DNA of 6,531 nucleotides from assembly GCA_030642185.1 (NCBI GenBank), contig DAOWOG010000072.1:1-6531 (forward strand), read 5' to 3'. The notes under the pieces were generated by a model. It searched no databases and was not told the DNA's origin. It saw only the letters and a list, made by a program, of their open reading frames with translations. The DNA is from Helicobacteraceae bacterium. GTDB taxonomy: Bacteria; Campylobacterota; Campylobacteria; Campylobacterales; Sulfurimonadaceae. Made by a program: the position numbers and the translations under genes. Shown here one piece after another: positions 1 to 4,082 of the stretch; position 1 is the first letter of the stretch; the number at the start of each line of letters is the position of its first letter.

Positions 1-2
1 AT

Positions 3-1067
3 GATGAAAAAGAGGGGGATGAGTACCTCAAAAAAGCAAAATATCCCCAGATCGTTAAACGCTCATACGGTCCGTCAAACTATGGCGGATACTTTGTACA
101 TAAAGTTGATGACTATAAAGAAGCAAGAAAACTCTTTGATGAGAAGAAATACCGTCCGGTCTATACGCAGGATGCTATTCCTCTGAAATACAGCGGTGAT
201 CTTCGTGTGATGCTGATCGGGCATAAACCGGTCTGTGCTTTCTGGCGCTTCTCGGGTGAGGGTGAGTGGATCACCAATACGTCTCAAGGCGGTTCTATGA
301 GCTATGAGAATGTACCGATGAATGCACTTGAACTGGCGGTAAAAGCATCCAAAGCGGCAAAAGCGGAGTACTGGGCCTGTGATATTGCGATCGATGAGAA
401 TACGGATGAGCCGTATATCCTTGAGTGCGCTACTGCTTTCGCAGCCTTTCCTTACATTAGAGACTGGATCGGTCAATATGTAATGTGGGATCTTTCTGAG
501 GGAAGATTCAGAATGCCGCATGTGCCGCTGTTCTCATGGGAAGAGCTGGGCAAGATGGATCCGTCCGTGCTTAGAACACTCAGACACCTCTACTTCGCCA
601 AGTATACGCCATCAGCCGATGGTGCCTACTGGATGACAGACAAGGGTGACTTTGATATGGAATTGACGGATGAATCGTTTCTTGGGGATGTGCCGGATTC
701 GATAGAGCCGATCACAGATGAGTCGCAGCTTCCAAAAGAGGTTCTTGGTGTAGAAAATGAAAATATTGAAATCGCTGTAAACGAGATGACTGAAGATACA
801 ATCGATATGGGAGGTGATCTTCCTGTCGGTGATGAAACAGTGCTTCCATTTTCTATCGAAGCGGAGGATGATACATCGGGAATGATCAATATCAATTCGG
901 CATCGACAGAAGAGCTGATGATTACCGGTGCGATCACTGCAAAAATTGCACTTTTGATTGAGGAGTATCGTGAAAATACGCGTTTTGAAAAAATCGAAGA
1001 TATCATGAATGTCAAAGGGCTTGGCAAAAAACGTTTTTCAAAAATGGAAGATCTGATTACGGTCTGA
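3..1067 (+). CDS. ATP-grasp ligase domain protein with C-terminal helix-hairpin-helix (5' end outside window)
   Basis: The frame is open from the left edge, so 354 C-terminal residues are visible and the true start lies upstream; the GTG at 207 is internal. Residues 15-165 look like the C-terminal half of an ATP-grasp (RimK/glutathione-synthetase-like) ligase: VKRS with a probable ATP-binding Lys (K19), a glycine loop SNYGGY (25-30), DLRVMLIG (66-73), WRF (81-83), SQGGS (94-98), and the acidic strands CDIAIDE (126-132) and YILECATAF (138-146). Residues 215-293 are an acidic, low-complexity linker. Residues 294-354 resemble the ComEA helix-hairpin-helix: ININSASTEEL, then IEEYRE, then VKGLGKKR. 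The usual ATP-grasp metal motif ExN reads ECA (141-143), so its Asn is missing. The family normally joins an amino or peptide substrate to an ATP-activated carboxylate; the substrate here is unknown. The HhH may bind DNA, but that is inferred only. Confidence 0.85.
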   Translation, partial: DEKEGDEYLKKAKYPQIVKRSYGPSNYGGYFVHKVDDYKEARKLFDEKKYRPVYTQDAIPLKYSGDLRVMLIGHKPVCAFWRFSGEGEWITNTSQGGSMSYENVPMNALELAVKASKAAKAEYWACDIAIDENTDEPYILECATAFAAFPYIRDWIGQYVMWDLSEGRFRMPHVPLFSWEELGKMDPSVLRTLRHLYFAKYTPSADGAYWMTDKGDFDMELTDESFLGDVPDSIEPITDESQLPKEVLGVENENIEIAVNEMTEDTIDMGGDLPVGDETVLPFSIEAEDDTSGMININSASTEELMITGAITAKIALLIEEYRENTRFEKIEDIMNVKGLGKKRFSKMEDLITV

Positions 1068-1078
1068 AACTGATGCGC

Positions 1079-1110
1079 TTTGCCTCCTGTTTGGAGGCAA
1101 GAATCATTTT
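1079..1110 (+). terminator. Probable intrinsic terminator of the ATP-grasp/HhH gene
   Basis: An 8-bp perfect stem, TTGCCTCC (1080-1087) and GGAGGCAA (1093-1100), encloses a 5-nt loop. It lies 12 nt after the stop codon and is followed by AATCATTTT, a short T-rich stretch. The T tract is imperfect, so termination may be partial. Confidence 0.65.
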
Positions 1111-1135
1111 AGAATATTTTTTAAGAAAAATTTGT

Positions 1136-1141
1136 TATACT
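1136..1141 (+). promoter_or_regulatory. Candidate promoter -10 for the SRP RNA gene
   Basis: TATACT matches 5 of 6 bases of TATAAT and follows AT-rich DNA, with no clear -35. A start about 7 nt downstream, near 1148, would place the 1157-1188 hairpin at the 5' end of the transcript. An alternative is TTAACA (1149-1154) with an 18-nt spacer to TACTGT (1173-1178). That would start RNA near 1185, close to the 5' end of the SRP fold. The sequence alone does not decide between them. Confidence 0.45.
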
Positions 1142-1156
1142 TCCACCCTTAACAAA

Positions 1157-1188
1157 AGCGCTCAGTACAGTTTACTGTGTTGAACGCT
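1157..1188 (+). other. Strong hairpin just upstream of the SRP RNA
   Basis: The left arm AGCG-c-TCA-GTACAG (1157-1170) pairs with CTGTGT-TGA-a-CGCT (1175-1188), leaving loop TTTA. This gives 13 pairs (two of them G-T) and one C/A mismatch. The last two bases also belong to the first SRP helix, so the two folds compete there. It is followed by CTCTTTT, so it could be a leader hairpin removed during SRP RNA maturation, or a second terminator for the gene upstream. Confidence 0.6.
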
Positions 1189-1292
1189 CTCTTTTAGACC
1201 TGTGCAATGGTACTCTCAAGTACTGAGTCAGGATGGGAACATAGCAGCTCTCTTGGCTGTATCATGTGCCGCAGGTATCTGGAAGGGAGTCT
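1185..1292 (+). ncRNA. ffs: Signal recognition particle RNA, small bacterial type (4.5S)
   Basis: This RNA scaffolds Ffh for co-translational targeting of membrane and secreted proteins. Domain IV is clear: GTCAGG, ATG, tetraloop GGAA, CAT, AGCAGC (1227-1247), the arrangement bound by the Ffh M domain. The helices below it pair consistently: CAAG (1217-1220) with CTTG; GAG with CTC; ATGGTAC (1207-1213) with GTATCAT (1258-1264); CCTG with CAGG; and a basal stem CTCTCTT (1187-1193) with AAGGGAG (1283-1289). The total of about 105 nt fits the small SRP RNA class, with no Alu domain. The ends are approximate. The basal stem followed by TCTCTCTATT may double as a terminator. Identification is by fold and motif, not by a covariance-model search. 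Confidence 0.9.
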
Positions 1293-1304
1293 CTCTATTA
1301 CTCC

Positions 1305-1423
1305 ACTAAAAAATCAACAACATAAATTTAATTGATACTTTACTTCTTTGACTATATTTGAAATAATAATAAAACATTATCATACTTATGTGATCATCAT
1401 TACAGAAACAATTGCAGTCAGCG
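1305..1423. other. AT-rich intergenic region upstream of the Cys-rich peptide gene
   Basis: I see no gene here. The stretch is very AT-rich and contains TTGACT (1348-1353) without a well-spaced -10. An imperfect dyad, ATCATA-N4-TGTGAT (1379-1394), lies about 30 bp upstream of the likely -10 and could be an operator. It matches no regulator site I can name with confidence. Confidence 0.4.
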
Positions 1424-1432
1424 TGCTACAAT
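1424..1432 (+). promoter_or_regulatory. Extended -10 promoter for the Cys-rich peptide gene
   Basis: TGC-TACAAT fits the extended -10 pattern TGnTAtaaT, and predicts a start near 1439 and a leader of about 25 nt. No -35 is seen at the normal spacing (TTGCAG at 1412 is too close). If transcription starts here, the ATG at 1431 lies inside the -10 and cannot be used, which supports the ATG at 1464. Confidence 0.5.
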
Positions 1433-1463
1433 GGTTATACAACAAAACAAAAGGACGGATAGA

Positions 1464-1868
1464 ATGAAAAAGATGAATATGATGGCACTGTTTGTAGGTG
1501 CGGCGCTTTTTACAGGATTTGGTGCTACTTCTGCAGTGGCAGCAATGGGTGAGAAGTGTGGTGGCGGCGGTTCTTCAACGGCATCCAAATGCGGTGGTTC
1601 AAAAGCGATGAGCAGCCATATGGACGGTATGAACTTTGTTGAGCAAAAACAACGATGTTCTACCAAGCTAAAAGTCATTACGGATTGTGTTGACAAGGCG
1701 TCGAATAAAACAGAAATGCAAGCGTGCAGAACTCAAGTCGTTGAACTGGCGAAAAAAATAGAAAAAATGCATGGAAAATCTGGTAAAAAATGCGGTGCAA
1801 GCAAATGCGGCGGTGAGAAAAAAGCACCGGCAATGAAATGCGGCGCAGGAAAATGCGGCAGTAAATAA
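1464..1868 (+). CDS. Secreted Cys-rich KCG-repeat protein, HvfA-like metal-binding RiPP precursor candidate
   Basis: The 134-residue protein starts at ATG 1464, behind AGGA (1451-1454) with 8-nt spacing. The upstream in-frame ATG at 1431 lacks a ribosome binding site and falls in the promoter. Residues 1-27 are a Sec signal peptide ending SAVAA. The mature part has nine cysteines. Six are in KCG motifs (C32, C43, C110, C115, C126, C131), including KCGASKCG and KCGAGKCG at the C-terminus. Three more (C65, C75, C88) lie in a helical middle region, as C-x9-C-x12-C. Signal peptide plus repeated KCG resembles HvfA-type precursors, whose EGKCG cysteines are modified by DUF692/DUF2063 enzymes to bind copper. 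The following DoxX-like gene supports this. The modifying enzymes are absent from the window and the middle region is atypical. An unmodified metallothionein-like secreted protein is the main alternative. Confidence 0.75.
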   Translation: MKKMNMMALFVGAALFTGFGATSAVAAMGEKCGGGGSSTASKCGGSKAMSSHMDGMNFVEQKQRCSTKLKVITDCVDKASNKTEMQACRTQVVELAKKIEKMHGKSGKKCGASKCGGEKKAPAMKCGAGKCGSK

Positions 1869-1886
1869 TCATATTCATTGTCTTCA

Positions 1887-1905
1887 GGAGGCTTCAACAG
1901 TCTCC
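1887..1905 (+). other. Hairpin after the Cys-rich peptide gene
   Basis: GGAGGCT (1887-1893) pairs with AGTCTCC (1899-1905) across loop TCAAC, including one G-T pair, 18 nt past the stop codon. No T tract follows, so it is more likely an mRNA 3'-stabilising or attenuating hairpin than a full terminator. It could lower expression of the DoxX gene relative to the peptide, which is inference. Confidence 0.45.
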
Positions 1906-1914
1906 CGGAATCTA

Positions 1915-2090
1915 GAGGTGCCCTTCAATGCCATTAAGCTAAGCAGTTTTTTCTTTCTCGGGGATGCGACTTTAGTCGCATTAACAAGCTTTTCATGCCT
2001 TTAATGTAAGACTAAAGTCTCACCCCCGAAAATAGTTTAGTCACTTTGAGCAGTTTTACTTCCTTAGTTTAATGGCATTGGAGGTGCCCT
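1915..2090. mobile_element. MITE/REPIN-like nested inverted-repeat element between the KCG-peptide and DoxX genes
   Basis: The outer inverted repeats are CAATGCCATTAAGCTAAG (1926-1943) and CTTAGTTTAATGGCATTG (2063-2080), matching at 17 of 18 positions. They are bordered by a 10-bp direct repeat GAGGTGCCCT (1915-1924 and 2081-2090), which could be a target duplication, though with one unexplained T at 1925. Inside is a second inverted pair built on GACTTTAGTC palindromes. A 9-bp direct repeat AGCAGTTTT (1942-1950, 2049-2057) also occurs. There is no coding capacity, so it would be non-autonomous and need a transposase elsewhere. It ends one base before the DoxX ribosome binding site. Whether other copies exist cannot be seen here. 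Confidence 0.7.
1958..2029. repeat. REPIN-like pair of inverted REP palindromes
   Basis: TCGGGGATGCGACTTTAGTC (1958-1977) and GACTAAAGTCTCACCCCCGA (2010-2029) are inverted copies matching at 18 of 20 positions. Each contains its own short palindrome: TGCGACTTTAGTCGCA on the left and AGACTAAAGTCT on the right. A G-rich head, a short palindrome and two copies in inverted orientation are the hallmarks of REP doublets mobilised by REP-associated Y1 (IS200/IS605-like) transposases. No such transposase is in the window. Confidence 0.65.
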
Positions 2091-2103
2091 GAAAGGATAA
2101 GTC

Positions 2104-2547
2104 ATGTTGAATTTAGCAATATCTTTATATAACGCAGTTAAACCATATATGGAAAAAATGCAGAGTCTTTCGCTACTTTTTCTACGTCTGATTCTGGCGT
2201 ATGGTTTTTATGAACCGGCGATGCATAAATGGGCAGATATTTCTGCAGTTGCAGATTGGTTCGGTTCGATGGGAATCCCGCTTCCGACATTAAATGCCTA
2301 CATGGCCGCTTCAACGGAGCTTGCAGGTGTTTTTCTGCTGACATTCGGTTTTCTGACACGGTTAATAGCGCTGCCTTTGATGGTGGTGATGGTTGTAGCG
2401 ATTACTACGGTACATTTGAGTAACGGCTTCAGTGCAGGTGACAACGGTTTTGAAATCCCGCTTTACTATATGCTGATGCTCTTTGTGCTGGTAGCACATG
2501 GAGCAGGCAAGTTCTCAGTCGATTATTTCATCCAGAAAAAATTGTAA
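2104..2547 (+). CDS. DoxX-family membrane protein, HvfX-like
   Basis: The 147-residue protein has four predicted membrane helices (about 21-38, 65-83, 86-104 and 117-134) and matches the DoxX layout: an arginine in the first helix (LRLI), FYEPAMHKW, GIPLPTLNAYMAASTELAG, FLTRLIAL and a C-terminal GAGKFSVD. The ATG at 2104 has AAAGGA (2092-2097) 6 nt upstream. DoxX proteins are small inner-membrane proteins linked to redox or electron-transfer functions. The HvfX subgroup accompanies HvfA-type copper-peptide genes and is proposed to help their maturation. The Cys-rich peptide gene 235 bp upstream on the same strand points to that role. The repeat element between them separates what was probably a tight operon. 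DoxX membership is well supported; the HvfX role is inferred from context. Confidence 0.85.
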   Translation: MLNLAISLYNAVKPYMEKMQSLSLLFLRLILAYGFYEPAMHKWADISAVADWFGSMGIPLPTLNAYMAASTELAGVFLLTFGFLTRLIALPLMVVMVVAITTVHLSNGFSAGDNGFEIPLYYMLMLFVLVAHGAGKFSVDYFIQKKL

Positions 2548-2551
2548 CACA

Positions 2552-2578
2552 AGTGGCGCTAAGGATACATGCGCCACT
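2552..2578. terminator. Hairpin between the convergent DoxX and small minus-strand genes
   Basis: A perfect 8-bp GC-rich stem, AGTGGCGC (2552-2559) and GCGCCACT (2571-2578), has an 11-nt loop. It lies 4 bp after the DoxX stop and 11 bp from the end of the minus-strand gene, so it can serve both. The + side is followed by CTTCTC rather than a clean T tract. Confidence 0.6.
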
Positions 2579-2589
2579 CTTCTCAACAC

Positions 2590-2820
2590 TCAAGCGTCAT
2601 CCCTGTATTTTGAAATTCCGCATGCCTGGTTTTGGGCAGGCGGGTTCTCTTTTAAATAGGTTAAGTCTTCAAGTGTCTGTGTCAGTACTCTTTTTTGCTG
2701 CAGCAGCGGCAGCATCAGGTTGTCTTTTTCGGTCAGGTTGATCGACCAGTCTATTAAGATTGCCTGAACCTCTTCGTCCAGATCTTTAAGTGCATTGTTT
2801 ATATGTTCAATAGATTTCAT
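2590..2820 (-). CDS. Small uncharacterised protein
   Basis: A 76-residue product starts at ATG 2820 (MKSIEHINNALKDLDEEVQ). I preferred this to the TTG at 2838, which lies upstream of the -10. The N-terminal 55 residues are rich in charged and leucine residues and look fully helical, perhaps a short coiled coil. The tail (KENPPAQNQACG...) is proline- and polar-rich. I see no signal peptide, membrane helix or known motif, so it is probably cytosolic. It has no Shine-Dalgarno, and a perfect TATAAT ends 7 nt before the ATG, suggesting a leaderless or nearly leaderless mRNA. It is convergent with the DoxX gene and divergent from the periplasmic-protein gene. I do not recognise the family. The residue pattern looks like a real protein rather than chance. 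Confidence 0.6.
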   Translation of the reverse strand: MKSIEHINNALKDLDEEVQAILIDWSINLTEKDNLMLPLLQQKRVLTQTLEDLTYLKENPPAQNQACGISKYRDDA

Positions 2821-2827
2821 GCGGATA

Positions 2828-2833
2828 ATTATA
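2828..2833 (-). promoter_or_regulatory. -10 box of the small minus-strand gene
   Basis: TATAAT on the minus strand (2833 to 2828) is a perfect consensus -10, 7 nt from the ATG at 2820. The expected RNA start therefore falls within a base or two of the start codon. There is no recognisable -35. Confidence 0.5.
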
Positions 2834-2890
2834 GTCAAAGTTTCTGTTTCTATTTTTTAGTCTATTTAGTTGGTGGAGTAATCGTTTTTA

Positions 2891-2899
2891 TGCTAGACT
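2891..2899 (+). promoter_or_regulatory. Extended -10 promoter of the periplasmic-protein gene
   Basis: TGC-TAGACT (2891-2899) is an extended -10, with TTGGTG (2870-2875) as a possible -35 at 18-nt spacing. It predicts a start near 2906 and a leader of about 20 nt carrying the AAAGGAG site. Confidence 0.5.
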
Positions 2900-2925
2900 T
2901 TATTTATGAAGCCAAAGGAGAAGAA

Positions 2926-3522
2926 ATGTTGAAAAATATTATTAAAGCCGGAGCTGTATCCCTGGTGCTGAGTATGTTGATGCTGCAGTCAGCCAATGCC
3001 GACGATGTGACAGAGACAATCAGTGAAGCGTTGGAGTCCTATAAAGACGGGGAGTACTCAGACTCAGTCGAAAGCCTCAATTATGCGATACAGGTGATTC
3101 AGCAGAAAAAAGCGGATGCACTGAGTAAGTTTTTGCCAAATGCATTAGATGGCTGGAGTGTCAAAGATAAGAAAAGGCAGTCCGGCGGCGGGATGTTCGG
3201 CGGCGGTATCTCTTCAACACGCCAGTACAAAAAAGATTCTTCTTCTATTACAGTAACCATTGCAGCTGATTCACCGGCAATGCAGAGTATGATGATGATC
3301 CTCTCAAATCCGATGTTTGCCGGATCAAGCGGCGGTGAGATGATGAAAATCAAACGTCAAAAAGCGATGGTAACTTATAATGAAGGACGGAAAAAGGGTG
3401 ATATCAAGATAGTTGTGAAAAAACGCTTTTTTGTAACAGTTGAAGGTCGTCAGGTAAGTAGAGAAGAACTTGTCGCCTATGCCGAGGGAATTAACTATAA
3501 AAAGTTAGCCAAAATGCCTTAG
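2926..3522 (+). CDS. Secreted periplasmic protein of unknown function
   Basis: The 198-residue protein starts at ATG 2926, behind AAAGGAG (2914-2920). The open frame continues upstream to 2803, but that part overlaps the promoter and lacks a ribosome site. Residues 1-25 are a Sec signal peptide with cleavage after SANA. The mature protein begins with a helical segment rich in Ser, Glu and Tyr (26-65) that resembles a TPR-like helix pair. FLPNALDGW (69-77) and a flexible glycine- and Met-containing loop (87-94) follow. A beta-rich core then includes ITVTIAADSPAMQSMMMILSNPM (108-130), DIKIVVKKRFFVTVEG (159-174) and a closing helix. There are no cysteines or recognised catalytic motifs. The pattern resembles conserved hypothetical proteins in other proteobacteria, but I cannot name the family. 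It is convergent with rnhB, 5 bp away. Confidence 0.8.
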   Translation: MLKNIIKAGAVSLVLSMLMLQSANADDVTETISEALESYKDGEYSDSVESLNYAIQVIQQKKADALSKFLPNALDGWSVKDKKRQSGGGMFGGGISSTRQYKKDSSSITVTIAADSPAMQSMMMILSNPMFAGSSGGEMMKIKRQKAMVTYNEGRKKGDIKIVVKKRFFVTVEGRQVSREELVAYAEGINYKKLAKMP

Positions 3523-3527
3523 AAATT

Positions 3528-4082
3528 TTATAAACTGAAAAGTGTCGGTTCCAGTGCTTTCAGTTTATATGATTTACGATGTATTTCACAATAACCATAG
3601 TGTTTGATTGCTTCAATGTGGACTGCCGTTCCATATCCTTTATGCTTTTCAAAACCGTACTCAGGATATTGTGAAGCACGTTTGACCATTTCACGATCAC
3701 GGGTAACTTTGGCAAGAATGGATGCTGCACTGACTTCGGGTATTTTGGCATCGGCTTTGATCATGGTGCGCAGTCCTGAAACGCCAAAAGTTGAGTTGCC
3801 GTCAAATAAAAAATCGGCTTCGTGCATTTCGTGCATTATGCTCCGTAGACCTTCGGCTAGACAGTGTGAGATTCCTGCATCATCGATCTGTTGCGCCGAA
3901 AACCTTACGATGTGATAGCGTGCATTGGACACAATTATCTTAAAAAGCTGTTCGCGTTTCTTCTCTGTCAGTTTTTTGGAGTCGTTTACTCCATCGATCG
4001 ATCTGTTCAGGATGACTCCTGCCATGACCAGCGGACCGGCAATGGGTCCCCGACCGGCTTCATCAATTCCGCAGAGTGCCAT
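3528..4082 (-). CDS. rnhB: Ribonuclease HII
   Basis: This enzyme cuts the RNA strand of RNA-DNA hybrids and starts removal of single ribonucleotides misincorporated in DNA; it is cytosolic. The 184-residue length is normal for the family. The N-terminal motif GIDEAGRGPIAGP (5-17) supplies D7 and E8. NDSKKL (33-38), FDG with D94, and KADAK with D111 follow, completing the D-E-D-D metal-binding set. VSAASILAKVTRD (117-129) and EKHKGYGT...HR.SY (145-172) are also typical. The ATG overlaps the stop of the GGDEF-EAL gene by one base (TAATG) and has only a weak upstream purine stretch, so translation is probably coupled to that gene. The last codons lie within a 12-bp inverted repeat shared with the convergent gene. 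Confidence 0.97.
   Translation of the reverse strand: MALCGIDEAGRGPIAGPLVMAGVILNRSIDGVNDSKKLTEKKREQLFKIIVSNARYHIVRFSAQQIDDAGISHCLAEGLRSIMHEMHEADFLFDGNSTFGVSGLRTMIKADAKIPEVSAASILAKVTRDREMVKRASQYPEYGFEKHKGYGTAVHIEAIKHYGYCEIHRKSYKLKALEPTLFSL
3529..3569. terminator. Inverted repeat at the 3' end of rnhB, probable bidirectional terminator
   Basis: TATAAACTGAAA (3529-3540) and TTTCAGTTTATA (3558-3569) form a perfect 12-bp stem with a 17-nt loop. It lies 6 bp past the stop of the + strand gene and overlaps the last rnhB codons and stop. No long T tract follows on either strand, so efficiency is uncertain. It is the only terminator-like structure between these convergent genes. Confidence 0.55.

Noticed and set aside
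75..521. Long minus-strand open frame opposite the first gene
   Set aside because: It overlaps the ATP-grasp coding region, where the + frame shows family motifs; the minus translation has no recognisable features.
1361..1385. Fur-box-like AT repeats upstream of the Cys-rich gene
   Set aside because: Only partial hexamer matches are present in a very AT-rich stretch; the fit is no better than expected by chance.
1431..1463. Upstream ATG extension of the Cys-rich peptide
   Set aside because: It has no ribosome site, falls in the -10 box, and would put charged and polar residues ahead of a normal signal peptide.
1418..1696. Minus-strand open frame across the Cys-rich gene
   Set aside because: It is the complement of the signal-peptide and glycine-rich region and has no start context.
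1915..2090. CRISPR-like repeat
   Set aside because: There are only two copies of each unit, mostly inverted, with no regular spacers; a transposon/REPIN reading fits better.
2590..2650. Possible dispersed repeat at the 3' end of the small minus-strand gene (GCCTG...CAGGC hairpin)
   Set aside because: The stem is only 5 bp and no second copy is in the window, so it cannot be supported.
2803..2925. N-terminal extension of the periplasmic protein
   Set aside because: It would bury the signal peptide behind another hydrophobic stretch and overlaps the small gene and both promoters; AAAGGAG fixes the start at 2926.
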